From positions 11,243-52,956 of the forward strand of contig NZ_ANBF01000082.1 in assembly GCF_000341025.1 (NCBI RefSeq): DNA of 41,714 bases, read 5' to 3'. Made by a program: the position numbers and the translations under genes. The notes beneath the pieces are model-generated. The model did not search any database. It was not told the DNA's origin and saw nothing but the letters and a program-made list of their open reading frames with translations. Source of the stretch: Nocardiopsis salina YIM 90010 (GTDB lineage: Bacteria; Actinomycetota; Actinomycetes; Streptosporangiales; Streptosporangiaceae). Each line of letters starts with the position of its first letter. The stretch's first letter is position 1. Shown one piece after another: positions 18,355-30,290 of this stretch.

Positions 18355-19785
18355 ATGGTGGTGTTCTCGGTGACGGAGACGGTCGAGTCCAACCCTGCGC
18401 AGCAGGAAGCCCAGCAGCAGATGAGCCTGGACACGTCGGCGGCGCGCAACCTCGCGACCACGACGAAGTCCTCTCCCCAGATGCAGGGGATCACGTCGCG
18501 CTGGCTGCTGCGGATGGTGCCGTGGGTCCAGGCGCGCGGCGGTACCTACCGGGTGAACCGGCGCCTGGTCTACACGGTGGGCGACGGCCGGGTGACCTGT
18601 GTGAACACCGGCGCGGACGTGAGCGTGGTCCCGGGCGAACTGCGCGAGCTGCCCACCCTGCGGGACTTCGCGGACGACTCCGTGCTGGAGGCGCTGGCGT
18701 CCCGGTTCGAGCAGCGCGAGTTCGAACCCGGCGAGATCATCGTCGAGTCCGGACGCCCCCGCGACGGTGTCCACATCCTCGCGCACGGCAAGGTGAACCG
18801 GATCGGGCGCGGCAAGTACGGCGATCCGGTGGTCCTCGACGTGCTCGCCGGCGGCGCCCACTTCGGCGACGAGGTCCTTTCCGGGTCCGACGAACCCTGG
18901 GACTTCACCGCCAAGGCCGTCACCCGCTGCACCGTGCTCACCCTCCCGTACCGGGCGCTGGGCGAGCTCAACGGACAGGGGGATGCCCTCCGCGAGCACG
19001 CCCGTAACGTCCGGGCCCGCCTGCACGACCCCGAGGCCGGAACTGGCGAGTCCGCCATCGACCTGTCCTCCGGGCACTCGGGCGAGCCCACCCTCCCGGG
19101 CACCTTCGTCGACTACGAGCGCGCACCCCGCGAGTACGAGCTCAGCGTGGCCCAGACGGTCCTGCGGGTGCACAGCCGCGTGGCCGACCTCTACAACGAG
19201 CCGATGAACCAGGTCGAGCAGCAGCTCAAGCTCACCATCGAGGCCCTGCGCGAGCGCCAGGAGCACGAGATGGTCAACAACCGCGACTTCGGGCTGCTCC
19301 ACAACGCCTCTCTCGACCAGCGCATCCAGCCCCGCAGCGGTCCCCCCACCCCCGACGACCTCGACCAGCTCCTGTCCACGGTGTGGAAGGACCCCGGGTT
19401 CCTGCTGGCCCACCCGCGCACCATCGCCGCGTTCGGACGCGAGTGCAGCCGCCGCGGCATCTACCCTCAGAGCGTCGACGTCTCCGGGCACCAGGTCCCC
19501 TCCTGGCGGGGTGTGCCGATGCTGCCCTGCAACAAGATCCCTGTCACCAAGGCGCGCACGAGCTCGATCCTGCTCATGCGTACCGGCGAGGAGAACCGGG
19601 GTGTCATCGGCCTGCACCAGACCGGGCTGCCCGACGAGTACCAGCCGGGCCTCTCTGTGCGGTTCATGGGCATCAACGAGCAGGCGATCATCTCCTACCT
19701 GGTCAGCACCTACTACTCGGCGGCCGTCCTCGTCCCCGACGCACTCGGGGTGCTCGAGGACGTCGAACTCGGCCGAGAGGACTGA
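18355..19785 (+). CDS. Family 2B encapsulin shell protein, copy A
   Basis: Shell protein of a protein nanocompartment with the HK97 capsid fold; family 2 is the SrpI-like branch and 2B has an inserted cyclic-nucleotide-binding-like domain. In 476 residues: an N-arm with [19 protein letters not shown] (34-52); the inserted domain at about 103-215 ([20 protein letters not shown], then HFGDEVLSG); and the shell core with [64 protein letters not shown] and [15 protein letters not shown]. No helix-turn-helix follows the inserted domain, so this is not a Crp-type regulator. The start is uncertain: the ATG at 18355 is used, the GTG at 18370 best matches copy B in length, and the GTG at 18301 has the only clear ribosome binding site (GGGGGAG). 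Confidence 0.93.
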   Translation: MVVFSVTETVESNPAQQEAQQQMSLDTSAARNLATTTKSSPQMQGITSRWLLRMVPWVQARGGTYRVNRRLVYTVGDGRVTCVNTGADVSVVPGELRELPTLRDFADDSVLEALASRFEQREFEPGEIIVESGRPRDGVHILAHGKVNRIGRGKYGDPVVLDVLAGGAHFGDEVLSGSDEPWDFTAKAVTRCTVLTLPYRALGELNGQGDALREHARNVRARLHDPEAGTGESAIDLSSGHSGEPTLPGTFVDYERAPREYELSVAQTVLRVHSRVADLYNEPMNQVEQQLKLTIEALRERQEHEMVNNRDFGLLHNASLDQRIQPRSGPPTPDDLDQLLSTVWKDPGFLLAHPRTIAAFGRECSRRGIYPQSVDVSGHQVPSWRGVPMLPCNKIPVTKARTSSILLMRTGEENRGVIGLHQTGLPDEYQPGLSVRFMGINEQAIISYLVSTYYSAAVLVPDALGVLEDVELGRED

Positions 19786-19805
19786 GTAGGACCGTCGGAC
19801 GAACG

Positions 19806-19840
19806 GCGGGGCCGGGAACGCAGCGGCGGCCCGGCCCCGC
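19806..19840 (+). terminator. Strong hairpin between the two shell genes
   Basis: GCGGGGCCGGG and CCCGGCCCCGC form an 11-bp perfect stem with a 13-nt loop in the 121-base gap between the shell genes. With no T-tract it is more likely a partial terminator or an mRNA stability element that sets copy A relative to copy B. Confidence 0.5.
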
Positions 19841-19906
19841 GACCCCGGGCCGAGACCCGGAACCGCCCCTCGGCCCGCACACACAGCACGATTGGTGGCT
19901 CCTGCC

Positions 19907-21316
19907 ATGACAGTGACCGACACCGGGACCCCGTCGACCGGCACGCAGAACCCGCCCGCCCCGCTCGCCCTGGGGACCGAGGCCGCCCGGAACCTGGCCA
20001 CGACGACCAAGTCCGCCCCGCAGATGCAGGCGATCAGTCCGCGCTGGCTGCTGCGGATGCTGCCGTGGATCGAGGCGCGCGGCAGTACCTACCGGGTGAA
20101 CCGCCGCCTGGTCTGCACCATCGGCGACGGCCGGGTGACCTGTGTGAACACCGGCGCGGACGTGAGCGTGGTGTCTGCGGAACTGCAGGAACTCCCGGCT
20201 CTGCGGGGTTTCGGCGACGACAGCGTGCTGGAGGCGCTGGCATCGCGGTTCGAGCAGCGCGAGTTCCGACCCGGTGACGCCATCGTCGAGGCCGGCCGCG
20301 AGATCGACGGCGTGCACGTCCTCGCACACGGCAAGGCCGACCGGGTCGGGCGCGGAAAGTACGGCGACCCCGTGGTCCTCGACGTCCTGGCCGACGGGGA
20401 GTACGTCGGATCCGGCGTCTTCGGTGAGGCCCCCGGGACCTGGGACTCCACACTCAGGGCCCGCACACCCTGCATCGTCATGACCTTGCCGCGCGAGGCC
20501 GCCGAACGCGCGGTCCGCGACTCCCCGGCTCTCGGAGCCCACGTGCGGAGCCGACTCGCCGAACCGGCCCCGCACAACAAACACGGTGAGGCCGACATCG
20601 GGCTGGCCTCCGGACACACCGGCGAACCCGCGCTCGGCGGCACGTTCGTCGACTACGAACGCGAGCCCCGCCAGTACGAACTGAGCGTCGCCCAGACCGT
20701 GCTGCGCATCCACACCCGGGTCGCCGACCTCTACAACGAGCCGATGGACCAGGTCGAGCAGCAGCTGAAGTTGACCGTGGAGGCCTTGCGCGAGCGCCAG
20801 GAGCACGAGATGGTCAACAACCGCGACTTCGGGCTGCTCCACAACGCCGACCTTAGCCAGCGCCTCCACAGCCGTACCGGAGCACCCGGCCCCGACGAGC
20901 TCGACGAACTCCTGTCCCGGAGGCGCAAGACCCAGCTCCTGCTGGCCCACCCGCGAGCCATCGCCGCGTTCGGACGCGAGTGCAACCGGCGAGGCCTCTA
21001 CCCCGACCCCGTCGAGGTGGAGGGGCGGCCGACCACCGCGTGGCGGGGCGTGCCGCTGCTGCCCTGCGACAAGATCCCCGTCACCCCGCAGCGCACCACG
21101 TCCGTCATCGCCATGCGCACCGGCGAGGAGGCCCACGGTGTGGTCGGCCTGCACCAGACCGGTATCCCCGACGAGTACGAGCCCGGCCTCAACGTCCGCT
21201 TCATGGGCACCAGCGCCCGGGCCGCCGCCTCCTACCTGGTCAGTACCTATTTCTCCGCCGCCGTCCTCGTGCCCGACGCGCTGGGGGTCCTCGAGAACGT
21301 CGACATCACGCGCTGA
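19907..21316 (+). CDS. Family 2B encapsulin shell protein, copy B
   Basis: A 469-residue paralogue of copy A, aligned over its whole length and nearly identical in the shell core ([48 protein letters not shown]). The inserted cyclic-nucleotide-binding-like domain (about 103-212) is the most divergent part: where copy A has HFGDEVLSG, copy B has YVGSGVFGE. The pair suggests a two-component shell of mixed A and B subunits, as known for some family 2B terpene systems. The ATG at 19907 gives [14 protein letters not shown], comparable with copy A; a TTG at 19892 and a GTG at 19895 are upstream alternatives. The stop is followed at once by the ribosome binding site of the next gene. Confidence 0.93.
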   Translation: MTVTDTGTPSTGTQNPPAPLALGTEAARNLATTTKSAPQMQAISPRWLLRMLPWIEARGSTYRVNRRLVCTIGDGRVTCVNTGADVSVVSAELQELPALRGFGDDSVLEALASRFEQREFRPGDAIVEAGREIDGVHVLAHGKADRVGRGKYGDPVVLDVLADGEYVGSGVFGEAPGTWDSTLRARTPCIVMTLPREAAERAVRDSPALGAHVRSRLAEPAPHNKHGEADIGLASGHTGEPALGGTFVDYEREPRQYELSVAQTVLRIHTRVADLYNEPMDQVEQQLKLTVEALRERQEHEMVNNRDFGLLHNADLSQRLHSRTGAPGPDELDELLSRRRKTQLLLAHPRAIAAFGRECNRRGLYPDPVEVEGRPTTAWRGVPLLPCDKIPVTPQRTTSVIAMRTGEEAHGVVGLHQTGIPDEYEPGLNVRFMGTSARAAASYLVSTYFSAAVLVPDALGVLENVDITR

Positions 21317-21327
21317 GGAGGAGTCCC

Positions 21328-22365
21328 ATGTCCGTCACCGAGGACACCGCACAGGACCGCGGCACCGACGCGGTCCTGGCCCGCAACCGAGCCCTCTTCG
21401 AACCCGCCCTGCGCGCAGCCATCGACAGCCTGTCGCCGGCCGTGCGCCCTGTCGCCGCCTACCACTTCGGTTGGGTCGACCAGGACGGCAACCCCTCGCA
21501 CGCCGACTCCGGCAAGGCGATCCGGCCGACCCTGGCCCTGCTGGCCGCTGAGGCCGTGGGGGCGCCACCCGCCGCGGCCGTGCCCGCAGCTGTCGCCGTC
21601 GAGCTGGTGCACAACTTCTCCCTTCTCCACGACGACGTCATGGACGGGGACACCACCCGGCGCCACCGGCCCACCGCCTGGACGGTGTTCGGGAGCAACA
21701 CCGCGATCCTCGCCGGCGACGCCCTGCTCACCCTCGCCCTGGACGTGCTCGCCGCGAGCCGCGGAGAGGCCGCCCAGGACGCGCTCCGGACGCTCAGCGC
21801 CGCGGTGCTCGAACTCATCAACGGCCAACGCGCAGACCTCGACTTCGAGGAACGCCGCGACGTCGGCCTCGATGAGTGCGTGCGCATGGCCGAGGGCAAG
21901 ACCAGCGCGCTGCTCGGGTGCGCCTGCGCGATCGGCGCCGCCTACGGAGGCGGGGGTGACCGGGTCGGGGCGCTGCGGGACTTCGGCAGCTCCTTCGGAA
22001 CCGCGTTCCAGCATGTCGACGACCTGCTCGGGATCTGGGGCCGCCCGGACGCCACCGGCAAACCGGTCTATTCCGACCTGCGCAGCCGCAAGAAGACACT
22101 GCCCGTGGTGGCAGCGCTGAGATCCGGTACCCCCGCGGGGGACGAACTGGCCGACCTGTATCTCGGTGACCGGGAGCTCTCCGACCCCGAGATCGCACGC
22201 GCCGCCCACCTGGTAGAGACCGCGGGCGGGCGCCGGTGGAGCGAGGAGCAGGCAGACGCTCTCCTCGACCGGGCCCTGGGCGCCCTGCGCTCGGCCGACC
22301 TGGCCCCGCGGCCCGTCGAGGAGCTCGGCGCTCTGGCCCGGTTCGCAGTCCACCGCACCCACTGA
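21328..22365 (+). CDS. Polyprenyl diphosphate synthase, family 2 encapsulin cargo type
   Basis: A 345-residue trans-prenyl diphosphate synthase that joins IPP units to an allylic primer. The first Asp-rich motif is [14 protein letters not shown] (Asp102, Asp103, Asp106) and the second [11 protein letters not shown] (Asp231, Asp232, with Gly235 where many enzymes have Asp). KAIRPTL holds the IPP-binding Arg and SRKKTLPVV the later Lys pair. Phe97 lies five residues before the first Asp, which fits a short-chain product (FPP or GGPP) but does not settle it. The first 20 residues ([20 protein letters not shown]) are polar, look flexible and could be a cargo-loading tail. The ATG at 21328 is fixed by GAGGAGGAG, which overlaps the copy B stop. 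Its likely job is supplying FPP to the geosmin synthase. Confidence 0.92.
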   Translation: MSVTEDTAQDRGTDAVLARNRALFEPALRAAIDSLSPAVRPVAAYHFGWVDQDGNPSHADSGKAIRPTLALLAAEAVGAPPAAAVPAAVAVELVHNFSLLHDDVMDGDTTRRHRPTAWTVFGSNTAILAGDALLTLALDVLAASRGEAAQDALRTLSAAVLELINGQRADLDFEERRDVGLDECVRMAEGKTSALLGCACAIGAAYGGGGDRVGALRDFGSSFGTAFQHVDDLLGIWGRPDATGKPVYSDLRSRKKTLPVVAALRSGTPAGDELADLYLGDRELSDPEIARAAHLVETAGGRRWSEEQADALLDRALGALRSADLAPRPVEELGALARFAVHRTH

Positions 22366-22378
22366 CCCGGAGGGCCTC

Positions 22379-25994
<3,616 letters not shown>

Positions 25995-26020
25995 ACCGTG
26001 GGTCACCCCAGGCGATCGGG

Positions 26021-26055
26021 ACGGGGGCGGTGTGCGACGAGGACACCGCCCCCGT
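26021..26055 (+). terminator. Terminator of the encapsulin-geosmin operon
   Basis: ACGGGGGCGGTGT and ACACCGCCCCCGT form a perfect 13-bp stem with a 9-nt loop, followed by TTG, 26 bases after the geosmin synthase stop. Confidence 0.75.
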
Positions 26056-26139
26056 TGCTCGTGGATCCGGCGCCCTGCCTACCGATCGGCCGAGGCAGGG
26101 CATCGCCATGGAGTCCTTCGGCAGAAGATGTGAGGGCCC

Positions 26140-26143
26140 CTAG
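26140..26143. repeat. CTAG target duplication, left copy
   Basis: CTAG borders the insertion sequence on the left and is matched by CTAG at 27075-27078 on the right. It also supplies the TAG stop of the transposase read on the minus strand. Confidence 0.7.
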
Positions 26144-27017
26144 GCGGTGTTTTTTGAACGGGTCAGGTCGCGGAGCCAGATCCGGATCGAGGCCACCTGC
26201 ACGGTCCCGTCGTAGATCGCGGCCCGCTTGTCATAGCGGGTCGCGACCGCCCGGTTCTGCTTGAGCAGATTGATCGCCCGCTCCACGGTGTTGCGGTCGC
26301 GGTAGGCCACCCGGTCGAAGGCCGGGGGCCTGCCGCCCGCCGACCCTTGACGTTGGCGGTGCTCGCGCTGGTCGCGGGGTTGGTCGATGGTCGCTTTGAT
26401 CTTGCGGCGCCTCAAGTGCTCCCGATTGGCGCGGCTGGAGTAGGCCTTGTCACCCAGGAGCCGGTCGGGGCGGGTGCGCGGCCTTCCGGTGCCGCGTGCC
26501 AGCCGCAGAGCCCCCATCAAGGGCTCGAACATGGGGCTGTCCCCGCGCTGGCCCGGGGTCGTGGCCAGTACCAGGGGAGGCCTGTGCTGATCGGCGAGCA
26601 GGTGGATCTTGGTGGTCAGTCCGCCCCTGGAGCGTCCGAGCGCTTCGCGGCCGTCCGATTCGTCCCGGGCAGTGTCCCCTTTTTCGCGGCCCCGGCGGCG
26701 TGCTGATGGGCCCGCACGGAGGTGGAGTCGATACTCGCGATGAGCTCTTCGCCGCTGTTGGCGTCGATGCGCAGCCGGTCGGCGATCCGTTGCCAGGTGC
26801 CGTCCAGGCACCAGCGGCGGTGGCGCCCGGCCGCGGTCTCCCAGGGGCCGTAGCGCTCGGGCAGGTCCCGCCAGCCGATCCCGGTGCGGGCGCGGAACAG
26901 GATCGCGTTGATGACTTTGCGGTGGTCGGCCCACTTCTTGCCCTTGGGGGCATCCGCAGGCAGGAGCGGGGCGAGCAGGGCCCACTCGGCATCGGTGAGT
27001 TCATGACGTCCGGGCAC
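26140..27017 (-). CDS. IS5-family transposase, two frames joined by -1 frameshift
   Basis: The first frame (27017 to 26616, 133 residues, MPGRHELTDAEWALLAPLLP onward) holds the N-terminal DNA-binding part and the first catalytic Asp in SIDSTSVRAHQHAAG. The second frame (to 26140) continues with GRSRGGLTTKIHLLAD, the second Asp in LLGDKAYSSRANREHLRRR, and the catalytic Glu in RNTVERAINLLKQNRAVATR. The frames join at a run of five A and four G on the minus strand (plus-strand 26676-26684), where a -1 slip turns KKGT into KKGDTA. The fused product has a complete DDE triad and about 290 residues, so the element could be active. The TAG stop falls inside the flanking CTAG. Confidence 0.88.
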
Positions 27018-27074
27018 GTTTACTCACCCTGCCAGGGCAGACCCTGCTCCGCTCCCACTTCCAAAAAACAGTGC
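26144..27074 (-). mobile_element. IS5-family insertion sequence (IS427-like group), 931 bp
   Basis: The ends are imperfect inverted repeats: GCGGTGTTTTTTGAA on the left and GCACTGTTTTTTGGAA read inward from the right. CTAG flanks both sides, the YTAR-type target of this family. The interior encodes a two-frame DDE transposase on the minus strand. Length, frameshift organisation and target site fit the IS427 group of IS5. The element joins the end of the geosmin operon to a truncated integrase. Confidence 0.88.
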
Positions 27075-27902
27075 CTAGCCCTGGGAGTGCGCCAGGCCGA
27101 AGCTTTGGGGCTCCGATGGTCCCTGATCAAAGGCATCTGTGACAACTGCCGTATGTACCATCCGGTGGCCGAGCTTTTTGCGGGCGAGACGACGGGGTGC
27201 AACTCCTGCCGCGGAGCGCTCCGCTATGAGATGCAGACCGGCTGGCAGCTCAAACACCGCCCCTTCCGGCACGGCTGTGCCGACGCTGAATCCTGCACAC
27301 AGGGCCGCCACCTACGCCCCTGCCCCGCGAGCTGCTCTGGTCACCACCAGAGCTGGTGCAAGACCGGGTGCAAGACCAAGTCGCATCAGTGCCCAGAAGT
27401 CAGACGGCCTTGCCCGCGCGACTGCCGGGGCCACGCGCGAGAATGCCCGCAGCGCGTCGGAGGCGACTACTACTTCGCCCCGCGCAAGGGCGTGGAGGAC
27501 GAGGTCGAGTCCGAACAGTTCGTGCTGCCTCTGCCGAAGCCGGTCGTGCACGAGCTCCGCCACCACTGGCACAGCCAACAACGGGAGAAAACGAGAGCCG
27601 GGTCGGGGTGGGACGACAGGTGGGATCTGGTCTTCTGCCGCCCCGACGGGGGGCCGTTGGGCAAACGCGCCGATTGGGCCGACTGGAAGAACGTGCTCCG
27701 TGCCGCTGGCGTGCGCGACGTGCGTGTGCACGACGGGCGCCACACGGCCGGAACGCTCCTGGCGCAGTTGGGCATCGACCCCAAGACCGTCCAGCAGATT
27801 CTGGGGCACTCCCAGATGTCGCAGACGGCCCGCTACATCCACGCCAGCGACGCCCTGACCCGGGGTGCAGTCGACCGCATGGGGGAAGCACTGTGGAGCT
27901 GA
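27075..27902 (+). pseudogene. Tyrosine recombinase (integrase) lacking its N-terminus
   Basis: The open frame begins at the edge of the insertion sequence with LALGVRQAEALGLRW, the box I segment with the first catalytic Arg. It ends normally with box II VHDGRHTAGTLLAQLGIDPK (His/Arg), LGHSQMSQTARYIH (nucleophile Tyr) and MGEALWS. The core-binding N-terminal domain (typically 150-200 residues) is absent. It is not found on the other side of the insertion sequence, where the same frame meets a stop at 26131. Between box I and the later core is a cysteine-rich insertion of about 110 residues with CDNC, CNSC, CPASC, CKTGC and CPRDC pairs, probably zinc-binding, as in some actinomycete integrases. 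It is a remnant of an element integrated at the neighbouring tRNA-Arg. Confidence 0.85.
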
Positions 27903-27978
27903 TCCGCGAAATGAGACTAGAACTGAGACTAGACGGTCTGACCGGGGTTCCCCAAAATGGAAAAACCCCAGGTCAGAG

Positions 27979-28054
27979 TGGCGGCTCCGGCAGGATTCGA
28001 ACCTGCGGCACCCGCTTTAGGAGAGCGGTGCTCTATCCCCTGAGCTACGGAGCC
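27979..28054 (-). tRNA. tRNA-Arg (anticodon CCT), CCA encoded
   Basis: Read on the minus strand it starts GGCTCCGTAGCTCAGGGGAT and ends in CGGAGCC-G-CCA. The anticodon stem CCGCT/AGCGG encloses the loop CTCCTAA, giving anticodon CCT (codon AGG). The T arm GCAGGTTCGAATCCTGC is standard. Its 3' end faces the truncated integrase 76 bases away, the usual arrangement for a tRNA attachment site. Confidence 0.96.
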
Positions 28055-28475
28055 AGTGTGGGGAAGGTATGCGTTACCCCGTCACGAGGCCAAGCCTAAC
28101 TCAGGATGGGCGTGCTCGGGGTGTCGTGCCGTTCGGGAGGGGGCACCCTGGGGGCACTCTGCGTGCAGCGCGCAGTACGCTGACCTACGATTGGTTGTCC
28201 TGGTGGCAGTGTGATGTTGTTCACCGAGCGTGTCGCATTATGGCCCCATCTGAGCCCCGGTCACTGTGGAGACCGGGCCACGGCGGCCGATCGGTCAACC
28301 GTGACCAGGGATGATGTCGAGGTCCGACCGTCCGGGTCGTACCCGGTCGCAGGTGGCCCGCCCCGATGCCCATGTCGGGCGGATCGGTCCTGTGTGTCCG
28401 CAAGCGGACATGGAGTAGTACGTTGCCTTGCGGCCGCGGGTACGTGTTCGAGGAAAATCAGCCGGAGGATCATTC
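28055..28475 (+). other. 421-bp region upstream of the VanY-like gene
   Basis: I see no gene. It contains a 16-nt palindrome TGTCCGC-AA-GCGGACA at 28395-28410, an imperfect hairpin just before it (28358-28385), and the GGAGGA ribosome binding site at 28464-28469. I looked for a c-di-AMP (ydaO) riboswitch, common before actinobacterial cell-wall enzymes, and did not find its conserved blocks. Confidence 0.5.
28395..28410. promoter_or_regulatory. Palindrome TGTCCGC-AA-GCGGACA
   Basis: A perfect 7-bp inverted repeat around AA, 66 bases before the GTG start of the peptidase gene. The short spacer makes it more like a dimer-binding operator than an RNA hairpin. The binding protein is unknown. Confidence 0.35.
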
Positions 28476-29579
28476 GTGCCGTTCGAATCTGAGCAGGCGC
28501 GGCGCAGGTCCCGCGTTCCGGGTAGCGGGGAGACGCCGGTCCTCACGGCGCCGCACGGTTTCCGGGGGCGCATGGCGCAGGCGCTCGTGCTGGTCCTCAC
28601 CACCGCTCTGATGGTCGCCCCGATGCCGGCCACCGCCTATGCCGACGACCTGGAGGAGCTGCGCGAGCAGGCCGAACAGGCCGCCACCGAGCTCGAAGAG
28701 GCCACGGACCGGCACGTGGAGCGCCAGGGCGAGCTCGAGGGCGCGCAGGAGGAGCTCGTCGGCACGCTCCACGAGCTGCAGCAGACCGAGGTCGAACTTG
28801 GTGAGATGCGTGAACCGCTCGCCCGCCTGGCCAACACCCTGTACCGCCAGCCCGACGGCGGCATGCTCCAGATCCTGGTCGACGGGTCGCTCGACGACGA
28901 CCTCCGGGTGCAGTCCTACGCGGCCAAGCTGTCCGAGGACAACCAGGCCCTCATCCAGGACGCCACCGACCTGCGCGAGGAGCAGGCTTCGCTGGCGGTC
29001 GACGCGCAGCAGATGCAGACCGACACCCAGCTGGAGCAGGCCGAGCTGGCCGCGGAGGTCGAGGAGCTGCGCGACCAGTCGGAGGAGAGCACCGAACGCC
29101 TCACCTCGGAGCTGGAGGACCGCGGTCTCGACCCGGGTACCTTCCAGGCGGCCGCCGACTGTGACGGCTCCGCGGCCAGCGGGAGCGACGACTTCCCCAA
29201 CGGTCTGCTCCCCGATGATGCACTGTGCCAGCTCTACGACGAGGACCATTACCTCAGGGCCGACGCGGCGGAGGCCTTCCTCGAGCTCAACATGGAGTAC
29301 GTCGAGGAGTTCGGCGAGAACATGTGTATCACCAGCGCCTACCGCGATCTGCCGAACCAGCACCGCGTCTACGCCGAGCAGCCGCCCGGGTTCGCCGCCA
29401 CCCCGGGTACCAGTAACCACGGTCTGGGGCAGGCCATCGACCTCGGGTGCGGCATCGAGAACTTCCGCTCAGAGCGGTGGAACTGGATGGAGGAGAACGG
29501 CGCCCGTTACGACTGGATCCATCCGGACTGGGCCAAGAGCAACCCGTTCGAACCCTGGCACTGGGAGTACGAGCCGTGA
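28476..29579 (+). CDS. M15-family D-Ala-D-Ala carboxypeptidase (VanY-like) with coiled-coil N-terminus
   Basis: A secreted 367-residue peptidoglycan peptidase. A long N-terminal tail precedes a signal sequence (about residues 33-56, cleavage after ATAYA), then a coiled coil rich in Glu, Leu and Gln (about 57-215), a short Cys-containing linker, and a VanY domain (about 255-367). Zinc-site residues are TSNHGLGQAIDLG (His315, Asp322) and WHWEYEP (His362, catalytic Glu364), with SAYRDLPNQHRVY as substrate loop. The coiled coil resembles that of NlpC/P60 and EnvC-type regulators and may tether or autoinhibit the enzyme (inference). The GTG at 28476 follows GGAGGA; an ATG at 28572 nearer the signal sequence is an alternative. 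Confidence 0.9.
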   Translation: MPFESEQARRRSRVPGSGETPVLTAPHGFRGRMAQALVLVLTTALMVAPMPATAYADDLEELREQAEQAATELEEATDRHVERQGELEGAQEELVGTLHELQQTEVELGEMREPLARLANTLYRQPDGGMLQILVDGSLDDDLRVQSYAAKLSEDNQALIQDATDLREEQASLAVDAQQMQTDTQLEQAELAAEVEELRDQSEESTERLTSELEDRGLDPGTFQAAADCDGSAASGSDDFPNGLLPDDALCQLYDEDHYLRADAAEAFLELNMEYVEEFGENMCITSAYRDLPNQHRVYAEQPPGFAATPGTSNHGLGQAIDLGCGIENFRSERWNWMEENGARYDWIHPDWAKSNPFEPWHWEYEP

Positions 29580-29597
29580 TCGGCCCGCGATGACAGC

Positions 29598-29638
29598 ACG
29601 AGGGCGCCGCCACCGACAGCCGGTGGCGGCGCCCTCGT
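29598..29638. terminator. Bidirectional terminator between VanY-like gene and mscL
   Basis: An 18-bp perfect stem (ACGAGGGCGCCGCCACCG and its complement) with loop ACAGC between two convergent genes. Confidence 0.8.
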
Positions 29639-29653
29639 CCTGTGTCCCGGGGT

Positions 29654-30124
29654 TCAGGAGGGAGGGAGCTCCGAGGTCTCCTTCGCGGCGCTCTTCTCGT
29701 CCGGCTCCTCGGGCGATTCCGGGAGGATCTCGGGGGTGACTTCGCTGGTGCAGTTCGCGCACCGGCTGGCCTTCTTGTCGATCTCGCTGTAGCAGTAGGG
29801 GCACTCGCGTGTGGTGGCCTCCTCCGCCTTGACGATCTTCTCCAGCAGCTTGCTGATGGGAAGGACGACGAAGAAGTACAGGATCGCCGCGGTGAGCAGG
29901 AACGAGATCACCGCGTCGACGAACTGGCCGTACATGAACCGGCTGTCGTTGATCTCGAAGTACAGCTCCCCGAACTCGGGCACCCCACCGAAGATGCCGA
30001 GCAGCGGAGTGATGAAACCTTCGGTGAACGCGGTGATCAGGTTGGAGAAGACCGCCCCGATCACGACCGCGACCGCCAACTGCACCAGGTTCCCCTGGAG
30101 CAGGAACTTCTTGAAGCCTTCCAT
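29654..30124 (-). CDS. mscL: Large-conductance mechanosensitive channel with zinc-ribbon tail
   Basis: A pentameric inner-membrane pore that opens under hypo-osmotic stress. The 156 residues contain the MscL core: FKKFLLQGNLVQLAVAVVIG with the pore-lining first helix, the periplasmic loop, and the second helix AVISFLLTAAILYFFVVLPI. The C-terminal third is unusual: instead of a simple helical bundle it has a zinc-ribbon, CPYCYSEIDKKASRCANC (Cys108, 111, 122, 125), followed by an acidic Pro/Glu-rich tail. Related actinobacterial MscL proteins carry such cytoplasmic ribbons. The start and the MEGFKKFLLQGN terminus are normal. Confidence 0.93.
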   Translation of the reverse strand: MEGFKKFLLQGNLVQLAVAVVIGAVFSNLITAFTEGFITPLLGIFGGVPEFGELYFEINDSRFMYGQFVDAVISFLLTAAILYFFVVLPISKLLEKIVKAEEATTRECPYCYSEIDKKASRCANCTSEVTPEILPESPEEPDEKSAAKETSELPPS

Positions 30125-30290
30125 GGAACAGCCCTAAGTGATCGTGCTTGCCTGCGTCGAACGGCCCCCTGGGCGGCCACCGGGGGTGGGTGTCGCCGGG
30201 GGCGGCCAGGGGCGCCGGGACAGCTTTCCGCACCTCGGAGTGGGCGGTCAAACGCTGAATGTGACACCGAGTACCAATATGTCGTGCGGC

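Noticed and set aside
18355-21316. Two Crp/Fnr-type transcription regulators
   Set aside because: The cyclic-nucleotide-like domain tempts this label, but there is no C-terminal helix-turn-helix. The sequence after it is the SrpI-like encapsulin shell core with [14 protein letters not shown].
28055-28475. c-di-AMP (ydaO) riboswitch upstream of the VanY-like gene
   Set aside because: The context fits, but I could not find the conserved blocks of that riboswitch.
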